Assembly: GCA_016716125.1 (NCBI GenBank)
Contig: JADJWZ010000017.1
Span: 1-58,746 of the forward strand
Length of the DNA: 58,746 nucleotides
DNA from: Ignavibacteria bacterium
GTDB taxonomy: Bacteria > Bacteroidota > Ignavibacteria > Tepidaquicellales > Tepidaquicellaceae
Direction: 5' to 3'
A program made the translations under genes and the position numbers. Each line of letters starts with the position of its first letter. The stretch's first letter is position 1. Below are positions 48,142 through 57,535 of this stretch, piece by piece. The notes under the pieces were generated by a model. It ran no database searches, was not told the origin of the DNA, and saw nothing but the letters and a program-made list of their open reading frames with translations.

Positions 48142-49614
48142 ATGTTTAAGACCCTTTCAATAAAACTGTTTTATGTAGTATTTTTTATAACTGTTCCCAT
48201 TAAGGTCAGTGTTTGTCAATGGGTTACGGGAAATATTGATACTCTTACACACGATAACGCTTCCGATTATTCATTCTCACCAAATTCCATGTTTATAGAT
48301 AACCAAAATACACTTCATGTTGTCTGGCAAAAAAGAGAATTATGGCCGAATGGATGGGGAATATATTATGCTTAAAAATTTGTAAACGGAAGTTGGACAA
48401 ATCCAATTCGAATTAGTGACACATCATATACATCTGTTTACCCATCTGTTGTCGTTGCGGGTAAATTAAATAAAGTATTTATTTCTTATGTAAGTGTATA
48501 TAACAAATATGCTCAAATAAAATTAGCAATAGGTAGTATTATCGGAACCTGGAGCAGTATAAATATTACATCCGATTCCCTGCAAAACAGAAATCCAGTA
48601 ATTGAAATTGACAAAAATGAAAATGTTCATCTAACGTGGTTGGGAATGGATTCGTTATTTAATTACAAAATAAAATACAGCAGTAATAAGAGCGGAATTT
48701 GGAAAATTCAATCATTAGATGATAATTATTCCGGGGATAATTATTATGCAACTCCCAGCTTGTCTGTTTCACCAAACGGGCATGCTAATATTATGTACCT
48801 CAGCATAATTAACGGAATTCCAAGGAATATACATGCTGAGAATTTTGATACAAAAGAAGGCAAATGGTCTTATGAATTGTTACCGGAATCAGTAAATGGT
48901 TCGGGAATTCTAAAGATCAGCAAAAAGGGAAAACTTAATTATATATTTCATTATTCAAAAGATTTTCAATTTCCAGTTAAAACATATTACACATTTAAAG
49001 CTAATAATTTATCCGGTTGGTCCCCGCCTGAATTAATAAATGAAAATTTTGACGGTTATTGCACATCTGTTGAAATTGATGATAATGAAAAATTGCATTT
49101 AACTCTGGATAGTTTAGAACTTGCGTTCAAAATCGGAATAACTTATTATGCAAACAATAAATCAGGGATTTGGCAATTTTCAAGCGTTTCTGCGACAGGC
49201 AATACTTTCCATAGTAGTTTTAAACTTGATAAAAATGGCTCAGGAAATATCATTGCTTCGTCTGAAGAATATCCTATTCCTTCCGAATTACTCTATCTAA
49301 AATCAGAAAATAATTTAATTGGTATTCATGAAAATTTTTCTTTTAATGTTAATGATTACGCTTTATTCCAAAATTATCCAAATCCATTCAATCCTTCTAC
49401 AAACATAAAATTCGAAATGCCGAAGTCAGGCAAAGCGGAGCTGAAAGTATTTGACGCAGGAGGCAGGGAAGTGAGCGTACTGCTTAATGAAAACTTAAGC
49501 GCAGGCAGTTATGAATACACATTCGATGCTGCCGGTCTTCCGAGCGGGATTTATTTTTATAGATTAAGAACGGGTGAGTTTGTTGCTTCGAGGAAAATGC
49601 TTCTGATTAAATAA
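48142..49614 (+). pseudogene. T9SS-sorted secreted protein, tandem copy 2 (in-frame stop)
   Basis: This copy is ~90+% identical to 46133-47604 and lies ~2.0 kb downstream in the same direction. Its frame is continuous over 1473 bases, but codon 78 is TAA (48373-48375) where copy 1 has AAA; the remainder (from ~48640) encodes the same C-terminal half and a T9SS sorting domain (QNYPNPFNPSTNIKFEMP ... LLIK). A substitution is less easily explained by homopolymer error than copy 1's lesion. The two copies therefore differ in how they are broken. Confidence 0.8.
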
Positions 49615-49873
49615 TTTTAAATTGCAAATTTCAAATTACAAAAGACGAATAGAAAGAAAATGTCACAGCTACGCTGTTTATTAATTTAATTATAATTTTT
49701 TCTACAAAGATTACACCGCTACGCGGTTTAGAAACTATATCAGTTTATAATACAAAAAATTCTGTCATTCCCGCATGCTCCCGGCGGGAATCCAGTCAAC
49801 AACAGGTCTCAAGCTGCTAGCTGCAAATTATTCTTTCTAAATATTCCGCATGGAATATTACCGGACTTTTTTA
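49615..49873. repeat. 3' repeat module with REP hairpins, copy 2
   Basis: Same order as after copy 1: ACAGCTACGCTGT at 49665-49677, ACCGCTACGCGGT at 49715-49727 (starts 50 bases apart), and the ATTCCCGC...GCGGGAAT element at 49761-49795. A 49796-49873 tail has no feature. Confidence 0.8.
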
Positions 49874-50040
49874 AAAATCACTTAATAAATTAACTTGAAA
49901 TTAAAATATAATTTGATTTCTTTCATAAAAAATTAATCAGAAGGTAAAGGCTCATAATATGTAAGGAACAATTTAATGAAAAGACAAAGATATGAAAACG
50001 GATTATATTTTTTAACTATTCTCCCGACGGCAATTCAAAC
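49874..50040 (+). promoter_or_regulatory. Repeated upstream cassette, copy C
   Basis: About 165 bases match copies A and B up to the GATATGAAAACGGAT block; after ~50020 the sequence diverges. It precedes a lipoprotein gene unrelated to the gene behind copies A and B, so the shared element is not just part of one duplicated gene. Confidence 0.55.
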
Positions 50041-50078
50041 ATGAGACCATCTCAGAACTATTCAAAATCTTTTATTAA

Positions 50079-50942
50079 ATGAAAAAAGAACTATTTATTA
50101 TATACCTGCTAATTCTTCCTATTTTTTATTCTTGTGATAATTCTGTTAATTATAATGCTGACGTAAAAATATATGATATTTATCCGTGCTGGTCTCCAGA
50201 CGGAAGTAAAATATTTTTTGCCGGAGGAGGTTTAATTGGTGTTAATGGCATTTATTCAGTCGACCTAATAACATTTGAAACAGAGTTAATTACAGACAAG
50301 CCTGTTGATTTTGAAATTTCTCCGGATGGAGAAAAAATAGTATATACATATGGTGGTAACATTTATATTAAGAATATGTCAGCGAAATCTGATCCCATTG
50401 CTTTGACCAGTACCGGAAACAATTTTCATCCCTCCTGGAGCAACAATGGTGACTGGATTGCTTTTGACTCAAACAATGACAGTCCAAACGGAATGCATTT
50501 TGTCTGGAAAATGCGAATTGACGGATCTGAAAAGAAAAGAATAATTTATACTCCAACCGTAGGTGAGGTAAGACAACCGAGCTGGTTTCCTGATGGTACA
50601 AGATTGGCTGTTTTGTGTTATGTCAATTATTCTGCAGGAGATATTGGAATAATTGATACATCAGGTAATTTAATTACCCTGACCACACATGATTCTAATC
50701 ATGACTTAAATCCAAAAGTTTCTAATGATGGAAATTATATTGTGTTTGAGAGAAATGAAAATCGTGGGCAAGTTTGTATTATCAAAACCGATGGGTCTGA
50801 TCTGAAAATATTATTAGATAATTATAGCAGATATCCAAACTGGTCAAATAATGATAATCAGATCGTGTATACAAATGCATTAGAAGGCGGTCTTTGGGTA
50901 ATAGACCGGAATGGATTATTTTCTTACAAAATTTTGTATTAA
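50079..50942 (+). CDS. TolB/WD40-like (PD40) beta-propeller lipoprotein
   Basis: The 287-residue product starts with a lipoprotein signal (FIIYLLILPIFYSC; Cys ~19). PD40 blades follow: YPCWSPDGSKIFFAGGG, FEISPDGEKIVYTYGG, FHPSWSNNGDWIAFDSNND, PSWFPDGTRLAVL and NPKVSNDGNYIVFERNEN. These are typical of TolB-like periplasmic propellers, and the lipid anchor points to the inner or outer membrane. The gene at 52020 is a paralogue. No Tol-Pal genes are nearby, so a Tol role is not supported. The end is close to the last blade, so it may be slightly short. Confidence 0.85.
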   Translation: MKKELFIIYLLILPIFYSCDNSVNYNADVKIYDIYPCWSPDGSKIFFAGGGLIGVNGIYSVDLITFETELITDKPVDFEISPDGEKIVYTYGGNIYIKNMSAKSDPIALTSTGNNFHPSWSNNGDWIAFDSNNDSPNGMHFVWKMRIDGSEKKRIIYTPTVGEVRQPSWFPDGTRLAVLCYVNYSAGDIGIIDTSGNLITLTTHDSNHDLNPKVSNDGNYIVFERNENRGQVCIIKTDGSDLKILLDNYSRYPNWSNNDNQIVYTNALEGGLWVIDRNGLFSYKILY

Positions 50943-50963
50943 TTTTTATAATATAAGGACAAT

Positions 50964-51982
50964 GTGAAAAATATTTTTCAAAATTTTTGTATAAAAAGTA
51001 AATACCATTTAACATTTTGGGTATTTGTATTAATATTTTGTTTTGGTAATATTTCCAAAGCGGATTCCAAAAAATGAAGTTACTGTATATATTAAACCAA
51101 TGATGCATTAATTTTCCGGACAGCATTTCAGATTTTACTAAAAACATAAATGAAGATTCTCAAAATCGGATTACTCTTAATGCAGGCTTGCCTAAAAGTA
51201 AATATAAAATATTTGAGCCGGTAGTTGCACTTCTTGAATATGTAAATAACAGCAACGAGACAGATACTGTTTATAACATTTTTAAAAACTACTCTGATGG
51301 CATGATGTTTAACATAGTAGATGAAAATAATAATGTTTATAACAAAAAAGTTATAATATTGGATTTTCTGGCAGCATGTAATCCTAGCTACATACTTATG
51401 CCCAAGGACACCCTAAGAGTTCCAATTACATTAAATTCATTTGGAAAACCGAATCAAAGCAGGGATGAAGAATATTTTGATTTTGCATTTTTCCCAATAG
51501 GAAACTATAAAGCATTTGCTCATTTTGAACATGACTGCTCAAAAGAGTATAATCCCTCAGTACGATCCAATGAAATTGAATTCGAAGTTATAGATTTAAC
51601 GGAGGAGGATATAAAAGTTTTAAGTCTCTTTAAAGAAAACAAGTTTGATGAAATTTTTGATAGTTATAAAAATAACTCCTTTACCAGCCATATAATGCGC
51701 AACTTTGTTTCTACTGCATTTGAGCAAGGAGATAATTCAAAAATAGTGGCTGCATACAATAAATTTTTTCAAAATTATCCAAATTCAATATATAACTTTG
51801 ATCTTGATTTTATCCTGTCTTATTTAATTAAACTGCAAAATAAGGATTTTGATTTTAACGATATAAATTCCGAAAAGGATAAACTGTTGCTTCAATATCC
51901 TAGTTTAGAATCAGCCAAATATTTGAAATCTTCATTCTTTGAAGTACAAATTAGAAATTTTGCTGATACTCATAGGAAATAA
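50964..51982 (+). pseudogene. Secreted protein of unknown function, two N-terminal frameshifts
   Basis: A GTG at 50964 after an AAGGA ribosome site opens a signal peptide (HLTFWVFVLIFCFGNISKA) that stops at TGA after the A6 run at 51069-51074. The neighbouring frame continues NEVTVYIKPM, and a third frame, in which 51188-51982 lies, carries INFPDSISDFTKNINEDSQN into a continuous ~264 residues (SKYKIFEPVVALLEYVNNSN). Two indels are therefore needed. The domain has an immunoglobulin-like beta part, then an alpha-helical end that may hold TPR-like helices (SKIVAAYNKFFQNYPNSI). No family is recognised. Confidence 0.6.
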
Positions 51983-52019
51983 TTATGAAATAAAGGTGTA
52001 AAAAGCAAATTAATTAGGA

Positions 52020-52955
52020 ATGAAATATATAAAGCACATTATTTATCTGTCAACGATTTTTATATTTAGTTCTTGCGATATTGGAACAATTATTCCAGGT
52101 GAAGTTGGGGATATTATTATCGATGTAGAGTCTACCTGGTCTCCTAATGGATATACAATAGGTTATATAGGAGTAACTACTGAAATGACTTCCGGAATGT
52201 TTTCTGTTGATACTACCGGCTCAAATTTAAATGAAATTTCTGTACCGGATTTGATAAGTTTTCCGGATTGGTCTCCTGATGGACAGTGGTTAGTGTACTC
52301 TAAATATGGAAATATATTTAAAAGAAATATTGCAGATAATATTGAAATTCAGTTGACTTTTATTGGCGGAAATCGTTTCCCGTCCTGGAGTAATGACGGT
52401 GTTTGGATCGCTTTTCATTCAAACAAGGATAGTCCAAATGGAATGAGTTTTATATGGAAAATGAAATCAGATGGCTCTGAACTCAAAAGGATAATTTATA
52501 CACCGGAAGATGGTGAGGTCAAACATCCTGACTGGTTTCCTGATGGCATAAGACTGGTAGTAATAAGGTCTCTTTTGAGTCATCGAAGTCCAGAGGTTTG
52601 TATAATTGATACTTCAGGAAATACTATTTCAGTTTTAACAAATGATTTTAGTTATGACCGCTATCCAAAAGTTTCAGGCAGAAATGAAATTGTTTACCAG
52701 CGGGATGATAATTTGGGAGAAATTTGCTTCATTAAAGCGGATGGATCAAATCACAAACTCCTTATCCCTAATTCAATAAATCCAAACTGGTCACCGGATG
52801 GATTAAAAATTTCATATACAAATAAAATTGACGGCAGAATTTGGATCATGAGCAGAGACGGTACATATAAAAAAGAGTATCTTATTAAACATTATCAGTG
52901 TTCAATAGCATTTTATAAGTTAAGAGTTAATACTTTAATAATCTTTAATATTTAA
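52020..52955 (+). CDS. TolB/WD40-like (PD40) lipoprotein, paralogue of 50079
   Basis: The 311-residue product has a lipoprotein signal (HIIYLSTIFIFSSC), then PD40 blades (ESTWSPNGYTIGYIG, FPDWSPDGQWLVYSKYG, FPSWSNDGVWIAFHSNKD, NPNWSPDGLKISYTNK). FIWKMKSDGSELKRIIYTPE is very close to the first lipoprotein, so the pair arose by duplication. The last ~25 residues (IKHYQCSIAFYKLRVNTLII) are unlike the paralogue and may follow a small frame change. The next gene starts 3 bases after its stop. Confidence 0.84.
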   Translation: MKYIKHIIYLSTIFIFSSCDIGTIIPGEVGDIIIDVESTWSPNGYTIGYIGVTTEMTSGMFSVDTTGSNLNEISVPDLISFPDWSPDGQWLVYSKYGNIFKRNIADNIEIQLTFIGGNRFPSWSNDGVWIAFHSNKDSPNGMSFIWKMKSDGSELKRIIYTPEDGEVKHPDWFPDGIRLVVIRSLLSHRSPEVCIIDTSGNTISVLTNDFSYDRYPKVSGRNEIVYQRDDNLGEICFIKADGSNHKLLIPNSINPNWSPDGLKISYTNKIDGRIWIMSRDGTYKKEYLIKHYQCSIAFYKLRVNTLIIFNI

Positions 52956-52958
52956 ACA

Positions 52959-53255
52959 ATGAAATCAGCATTTTGTGTAATCATTTTTTTTATTTCTTAT
53001 AATATTTCCAATTGCCGGTCAGATATCTTTCCAAGGTTTAAGATCTCTGTAGCTAAAGGTATTACTTATAATTTTGATGATAATATCCGGAGTTACGATT
53101 ATCCAATATCTCCAAGCGTTTCATCTTTTAATGTAGATATGACAGAAATGGAGATTGGATATTTCTTTTCAAAAAGTCATGAGATTGGTGTTAGTGCAGG
53201 TAAAAATTCATTTACAGAGCCTGAGAATTTCGTTACTTCTTATTCTAAAAATTAA
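52959..53255 (+). pseudogene. Outer-membrane barrel-like protein, 3'-truncated
   Basis: The 98 residues are very close to the first half of the full-length protein at 57891-58496 (same start MKSAFCVII and same core VAKGITYNFDD, EIGYFFSKSHEIGVS). The match stops near 53240 (TSYSKN), where a convergent minus-strand gene of the same broad family begins. It looks like the left part of a gene cut at a recombination junction. Confidence 0.7.
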
Positions 53256-53870
53256 ACCCTAAACCAATTAAAAAATTTAATTGATTTGAGTTTATGGTTA
53301 ACTCATCTGATGAAATTTTTGCAAGATACTGAACTTTAAATTTGAAATAAAAATCCTTAAATCGAATAAGCTCGTTTCCATACAGAATTCCTATCAAAGT
53401 TTCAGAATGTCCGTAAACAGGCTGTATCATTCCTAATTTCAATCCTAAAAACCAATCACTTTTTGGATAAAAATTGAAATCTAATGATAACCAATTACAT
53501 TTTCTAAATATTTTTGAGTCCACAACAAGAGTGCTGTCTATTGATTCATATATTCTGGTATCAAAAATGAATTCATTTTTCCCTAAAGAAATACCAATCT
53601 CTGTGTTCTTGCTTAGTTTATAACCGATGCTAAATTCAAGATAGTCTAAACCTAATAATTCTAGTAATCCATCACTACGGTAAATATCTCCATCAGTGTA
53701 TACTGAAATTCCGGGATTTAAGGATAAACTAAATTTGTTTTCATTACTTCATTTGTTTGAGCAAAACCAGTTGTGATTTGAAAATTAAAGATAAAAAAGA
53801 GTAGAGATAAAATACAAACTATTTTCGGTTTATATAATATTTTCTTCTTTAAAAAGGCATACAAAATCAT
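53245..53870 (-). pseudogene. Outer-membrane barrel-like paralogue, one frameshift
   Basis: A signal peptide beginning near 53870 (KIVCILSLLFFIFNFQITTG) runs into NEVMKTNLVYP and a stop. Adding one base at the T4 run 53738-53741 joins it to KFSLSLNPGISVYTDGDIYR and LEFSIGYKLSKNTEIGISLG, ending NQLNFLIGLGFNF (aromatic C-terminus, as in barrels). The SK-x-EIG-x-S-x-GKN motif is shared with the proteins at 52959 and 57891. It is convergent with the truncated 52959 copy and overlaps it by 11 bases. Confidence 0.6.
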
Positions 53871-54068
53871 AGAAAGAAAGTGGAATTGTTTTTCAAATTT
53901 GTCTAAGTAATGCTGACGGTCTACCGGGGTGGATTTGTTGCTTTGAGGAAATTGCATATAATATATATACCAAGATTTATTCATTTGAGAATTTCCATAT
54001 AAAAAATGTAATATCTTTCACATCAACTACATTTTTTTCAATATTAATAATTTTGATTTTTCTTTTTG

Positions 54069-54915
54069 TTAAGTCTTTGATCTCACCAGACAGAACATAT
54101 TGCCTTCTTTATCTATTCTAAAACCTGTAAGTAGTATGAACCTATTATCACTGAAATTTGAAATAATAATTTCATCAATTTTAGAAGTCTCTAAATCAGT
54201 TGAGGTACTTTTTGAATGTTCAAATGTGTTACTAAATTTATATAAAGAAACTGTCTCAGGAACAATATATTGACCATTTTTTGCGCTAAAAATACTTTTA
54301 TTGCTTTTTCCCCACTTCACATCAAAGTAATTTTCTCCATCCCCTTGTTGTTTTTTCAATCGATTATCGCTTTGAAAAAGATGAATGTATATCTATTGGC
54401 AATATTGCACTATCTAATAAATTAATTTGATTTTTATCTAACTCTAAATTTTCTTTTGTATCCGCATTTATACTAACGGCTTTTTCATATTTTTCTTCTC
54501 CATCGTCACTTACTAAGAATAAATATAAATTTCCTTTATCATCAAAATTAGGATAGGTGTAATTGTAACACTCTTTATAAATATATTTATGCACTTCATT
54601 GCCCAGATTATCATACACAATAATATTGTCATGAGCATTCGAAACATAAAAATTATTTTCATGTACGCCGAATAGTATAGGGTAGTATACTAAATCTCCA
54701 AACATTCCTTCAGCTATTCTTATATAATTTTTTTTCCAGTTAACTCTTTTGGGATAAAAATTCAATCCGCTTTCAGAATATTTAATAGAGACACTTTTTT
54801 CAAAAATAATTTCAAATTTTCGAGGCGTTTCTTCTATTTGAAACGGGCTGAAGCCTGTAAATAAACTGAATGGGATTAATGAGATGACTATCGCACAAAA
54901 CTTATAAAATTTCAT
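54069..54915 (-). pseudogene. Secreted propeller-like protein, frameshifted
   Basis: The first 183 residues (to 54364) have a signal-like N-terminus (FCAIVISLIPFSLFTGFSP), then NNFYVSNAHDNIIVYDNLG, then TYPNFDDKGNLYLFLVSDDG, typical of NHL/six-blade propeller repeats. The frame stops at KR; with four instead of five bases at the A5 run 54375-54379 it continues DNRLKKQQGDGENYF into the 96-residue second piece. After NMF near 54095 another frame carries VLSGEIKDLTKRK to a stop at 53977, so a further indel may be present. The function is unknown. Confidence 0.6.
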
Positions 54916-55030
54916 ATTTATTATTAATAAAAATTTAGCGTAATCATTATTAAAAAGAAATGAATATTCTTAAGAAGAAGGGGTCTATTCTTCTTTACCT
55001 GTGGATAAATGTGAAAATACCTTACGTTTT

Positions 55031-55182
55031 AAATTAACTTGAAAATAAAATTTAATTTGATTTCTTTCATAAAAAATTAATCAGAAATAAACGCTCTTTA
55101 TATGTAAGGAACATTTTAAATTAAAGACAGTGATATGAAAACGGATTTTACTTTTAAACATCCTCCCGAAGGCAGTTCAAAT
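55031..55182 (+). promoter_or_regulatory. Repeated upstream cassette, copy D
   Basis: A diverged copy of the element at 45927, 47939 and 49874, retaining AAATTAACTTGAAA, TTTCATAAAAAATTAATCAG, TATGTAAGGAACA and TGATATGAAAACGGAT. It lies in a 324-base gap 5' of the secreted gene at 55240; the rest of the gap (54916-55030) has nothing I can support. Confidence 0.5.
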
Positions 55183-55239
55183 TATTATTTTATACAAATT
55201 TTAATTTAAATTATTTCATCTCCATAAATTTAATATAAA

Positions 55240-56463
55240 ATGAAAAAAATAATTTTATTATTTATTATTATTCAAATCTCAAACCAGGCTGCCGAAGCTC
55301 AGTGGATACGACAGTTATCGCCGGGACATCCAATTAGAGATATTGAGTTTATAAATAGATACACAGGATGGGCATGCGGAGATAATTTCATTTATAAAAC
55401 GACAAACGGTGGAATAAATTGGATAAATCAACCTAATTCATCTACTTTTTTAATTCAACAAATTCACCCAGTTAATGACAGTGTAGTCTATGCAGCAGGC
55501 TGGTGGAATTTTCTGAAGACAACCAACGGAGGAGATAACTGGATTTCTATATTTAGCGGGGGACCGGGTATGGGTATGCCGGCATTAGATGCAATTTTTT
55601 TTATTAATGAAAATACAGGTTGGCTTGGAGGACAGGTAGTTTACCTGAAAACAACAGACGGCGGAAATTCATTTATAGATTCCGGGAGATTTGAGGGATT
55701 ACCTATGGATATATATTTTAAAAACGAAAATGAAGGCATAATTAGTGGGCGATTTTCATTCATTTATAGAACTACAAATGGAGGTAATGATTGGATTGAA
55801 AATAGAGTTATAATAAAAGGAAGCCAGTATAATTTTAATAAAGTATCCTTTATAAATGACAGTGTAGGATTTGTAGGAGGAGAGATAGTTTTTAAAACAA
55901 CCAACTTTGGATTATCATGGGATAGCGTTGGCTCAGTACCGTATGGTTTCGAACAGTCATACTGCATAGAATTTGCAGACGAACATACAGGTTATAGCGG
56001 CGGAACGGCAGGTACATTATTTAAAACGACAGATGGCGGCGGGAGTTGGATGCAGTATAATGGTCCTGAATTCGGACAGGGATTTTACAGAAGCATATAT
56101 GCATAAAATGATTCAGTTGTCTGGGCTGTGGGAAACGCTAAAATAATTTTTACAGAGAACGGAGGATTATCAAATGTAAAACAGTTAAGTTTGTTTGCTC
56201 CTGATGAATTCAGATTATATCAAAATTATCCCAACCCGTTCAACCCTTCTACAAATATAAAATTCAAATGCCGAAGTCAGGCAAAGCGGAGCTGAAAGTA
56301 TTTGACGCAGGAGGCGGGAAGTGAGTGTACTGCTTAATGAAAACTTAAGCGCAGGCAGTTATGCATCCACATTCGATGCTGCCGGTCTTCCGAGCGGGAT
56401 TTATTTTTATAGATTAAGAACGGGTGAGTTTGTTGCTTCGGGGAAAATGCTTCGATTAAATAA
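55240..56463 (+). pseudogene. YCF48-like propeller protein with decayed T9SS sorting domain
   Basis: A signal peptide (KIILLFIIIQISNQAAEAQ) and six propeller blades (RYTGWACGDNFIYKTTNGG, NTGWLGGQVVYLKTTDGG) run to codon ~288, where an in-frame TAA (56104-56106) interrupts the frame. Beyond it the frame is open (NDSVVWAVGNAKIIFTENGG) into QNYPNPFNPSTNIKF, where a base is lost (~56265). At least two further single-base losses near 56315 and 56452 scramble the sorting domain relative to intact copies at 2674 and 49614. One stop plus three indels in one gene suggests real decay. Confidence 0.75.
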
Positions 56464-56503
56464 TTTTAAATTGCAAATTTCAAATTACAAAAGACGAATA
56501 GAA

Positions 56504-56740
56504 AGAAAATGTCACAGCTACGCAACTAAACCGCTGACGCGGTTTAGTCAATTATCAATGATTAATTATCAATGATCAAAATATTTTTTAAACGTCAAAT
56601 TAAAATTTATTTTCTACAAATATGAAATCACATACGCGGTTAGTTTAACCCGAACGGTATAAAAAGAAAATGTCACAGCTACGCTGTTTATTAATTTTTC
56701 CATATTTATTCTACAAAGATTACACCGCTACGCGGTTAAG
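56504..56740. repeat. Left direct repeat flanking the RAYT and REP array
   Basis: About 235 bases are near-identical to 57536-57770. Each includes GTCACAGCTACGCAAC, an AACCGCTGACGCGGTTT hairpin, AATTATCAATGATTAATTAT, ACATACGCGGTTA and then two REP hairpins (here 56675-56687 and 56724-56736). The part 56464-56503 is AT-rich filler. There is no gene. Confidence 0.85.
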
Positions 56741-56844
56741 AGCCATTTTAAAAATAGAATTTCTTTAAACTACATACCCTTTTAAAATGATTACATTATT
56801 TATTATTGAAAATTATATTGGTGAGGTGAGAGAAAAAAATATAA

Positions 56845-57057
56845 AACCCCGTAGGGGTGAAATCTTTGTAGTAAAAACAATTTAAGCATTTCAACCCCGT
56901 AGGGGTGTAATCTTTGTAACAAAAGAGCAAAAGAGACATTGCAACCCCGTAGGGGTGAAATCTTTGTAACAAAAAATAATAAAGAAATTGCAACCCCGTA
57001 GGGGTGAAATCTTTGTAACAAGAAGTAATAAACATTTTTGACCCCGTAGGGTGAAAT
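56845..57057. repeat. Tandem array of five REP hairpins (ACCCCGTAGGGGT)
   Basis: Five units containing ACCCCGTAGGGGT (the last with one G less) with right flank GAAATCTTTGTAACAA start at 56847, 56895, 56945, 56994 and 57042, at spacings of 48, 50, 49 and 48 bases. On the minus strand the hairpin reads ACCCC-TAC-GGGGT. It ends 16 bases before the RAYT start. It is not a CRISPR: the variable parts are only ~18-20 bases and AT-rich. Confidence 0.9.
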
Positions 57058-57073
57058 CTTATCTAAAATACAT

Positions 57074-57535
57074 ATGGCGAATACATATACACAATTATAT
57101 GTCCAAATCATTTTTGCAGTTAAACATAGAGAAAATGTGATACAGGAAAAGTACCGTATTGAAGTAGAAAAATACATTTGCGGAATTATTAAAAACAATA
57201 AATCAAAACCTCTGGCAATATATTGCAATCCGGATCATATTCATATCTTAATAGGACTGCATCCGACATTGGCAGTATCGGATTTTACAAGAGATATTAA
57301 AGCAAACTCATCAAATTTTATAAATGAAAAGAAATGGTTTTCACGTAAATTTAACTGGCAGGATGGATATGGTGCGTTTACTTATTCTAAATCACAATTA
57401 GATAATGTAATAAAGTATATTTTGAATCAGCCAAATCATCACAGAAAAAAAACATTTAAAGAAGAGTATCTTTCTTTTTTAAAAGCTTTTGAAATTGAAT
57501 ATGATGAAAAATATTTATTTGAATGGTATGAATAG
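57074..57535 (+). mobile_element. REP-associated/IS200-like tyrosine transposase (RAYT, TnpA Y1 family)
   Basis: The 153-residue Y1 transposase has the HUH metal motif HIH (residues 55 and 57, in NPDHIHILIG) and a candidate nucleophile Tyr115 in NVIKYILNQPNHH, plus GYGAFTYSKSQLD. Length and motifs match the small IS200/IS605-like single-gene transposases common in Bacteroidota. Enzymes of this kind cut single-stranded DNA at hairpins. No tnpB is beside it, and no clear transposon ends with a guide sequence are recognised, which fits a RAYT that mobilises REPs. It sits directly after five REP units and between 235-base direct repeats. Confidence 0.92.

Noticed and set aside
56845..57057. CRISPR-like array (five repeats at ~49-nt period)
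   Set aside because: The conserved part is ~30 bases, but the variable parts are only ~18-20 bases, AT-rich and similar to each other. The unit is a hairpin found elsewhere in the window, and a RAYT rather than cas genes lies beside it.
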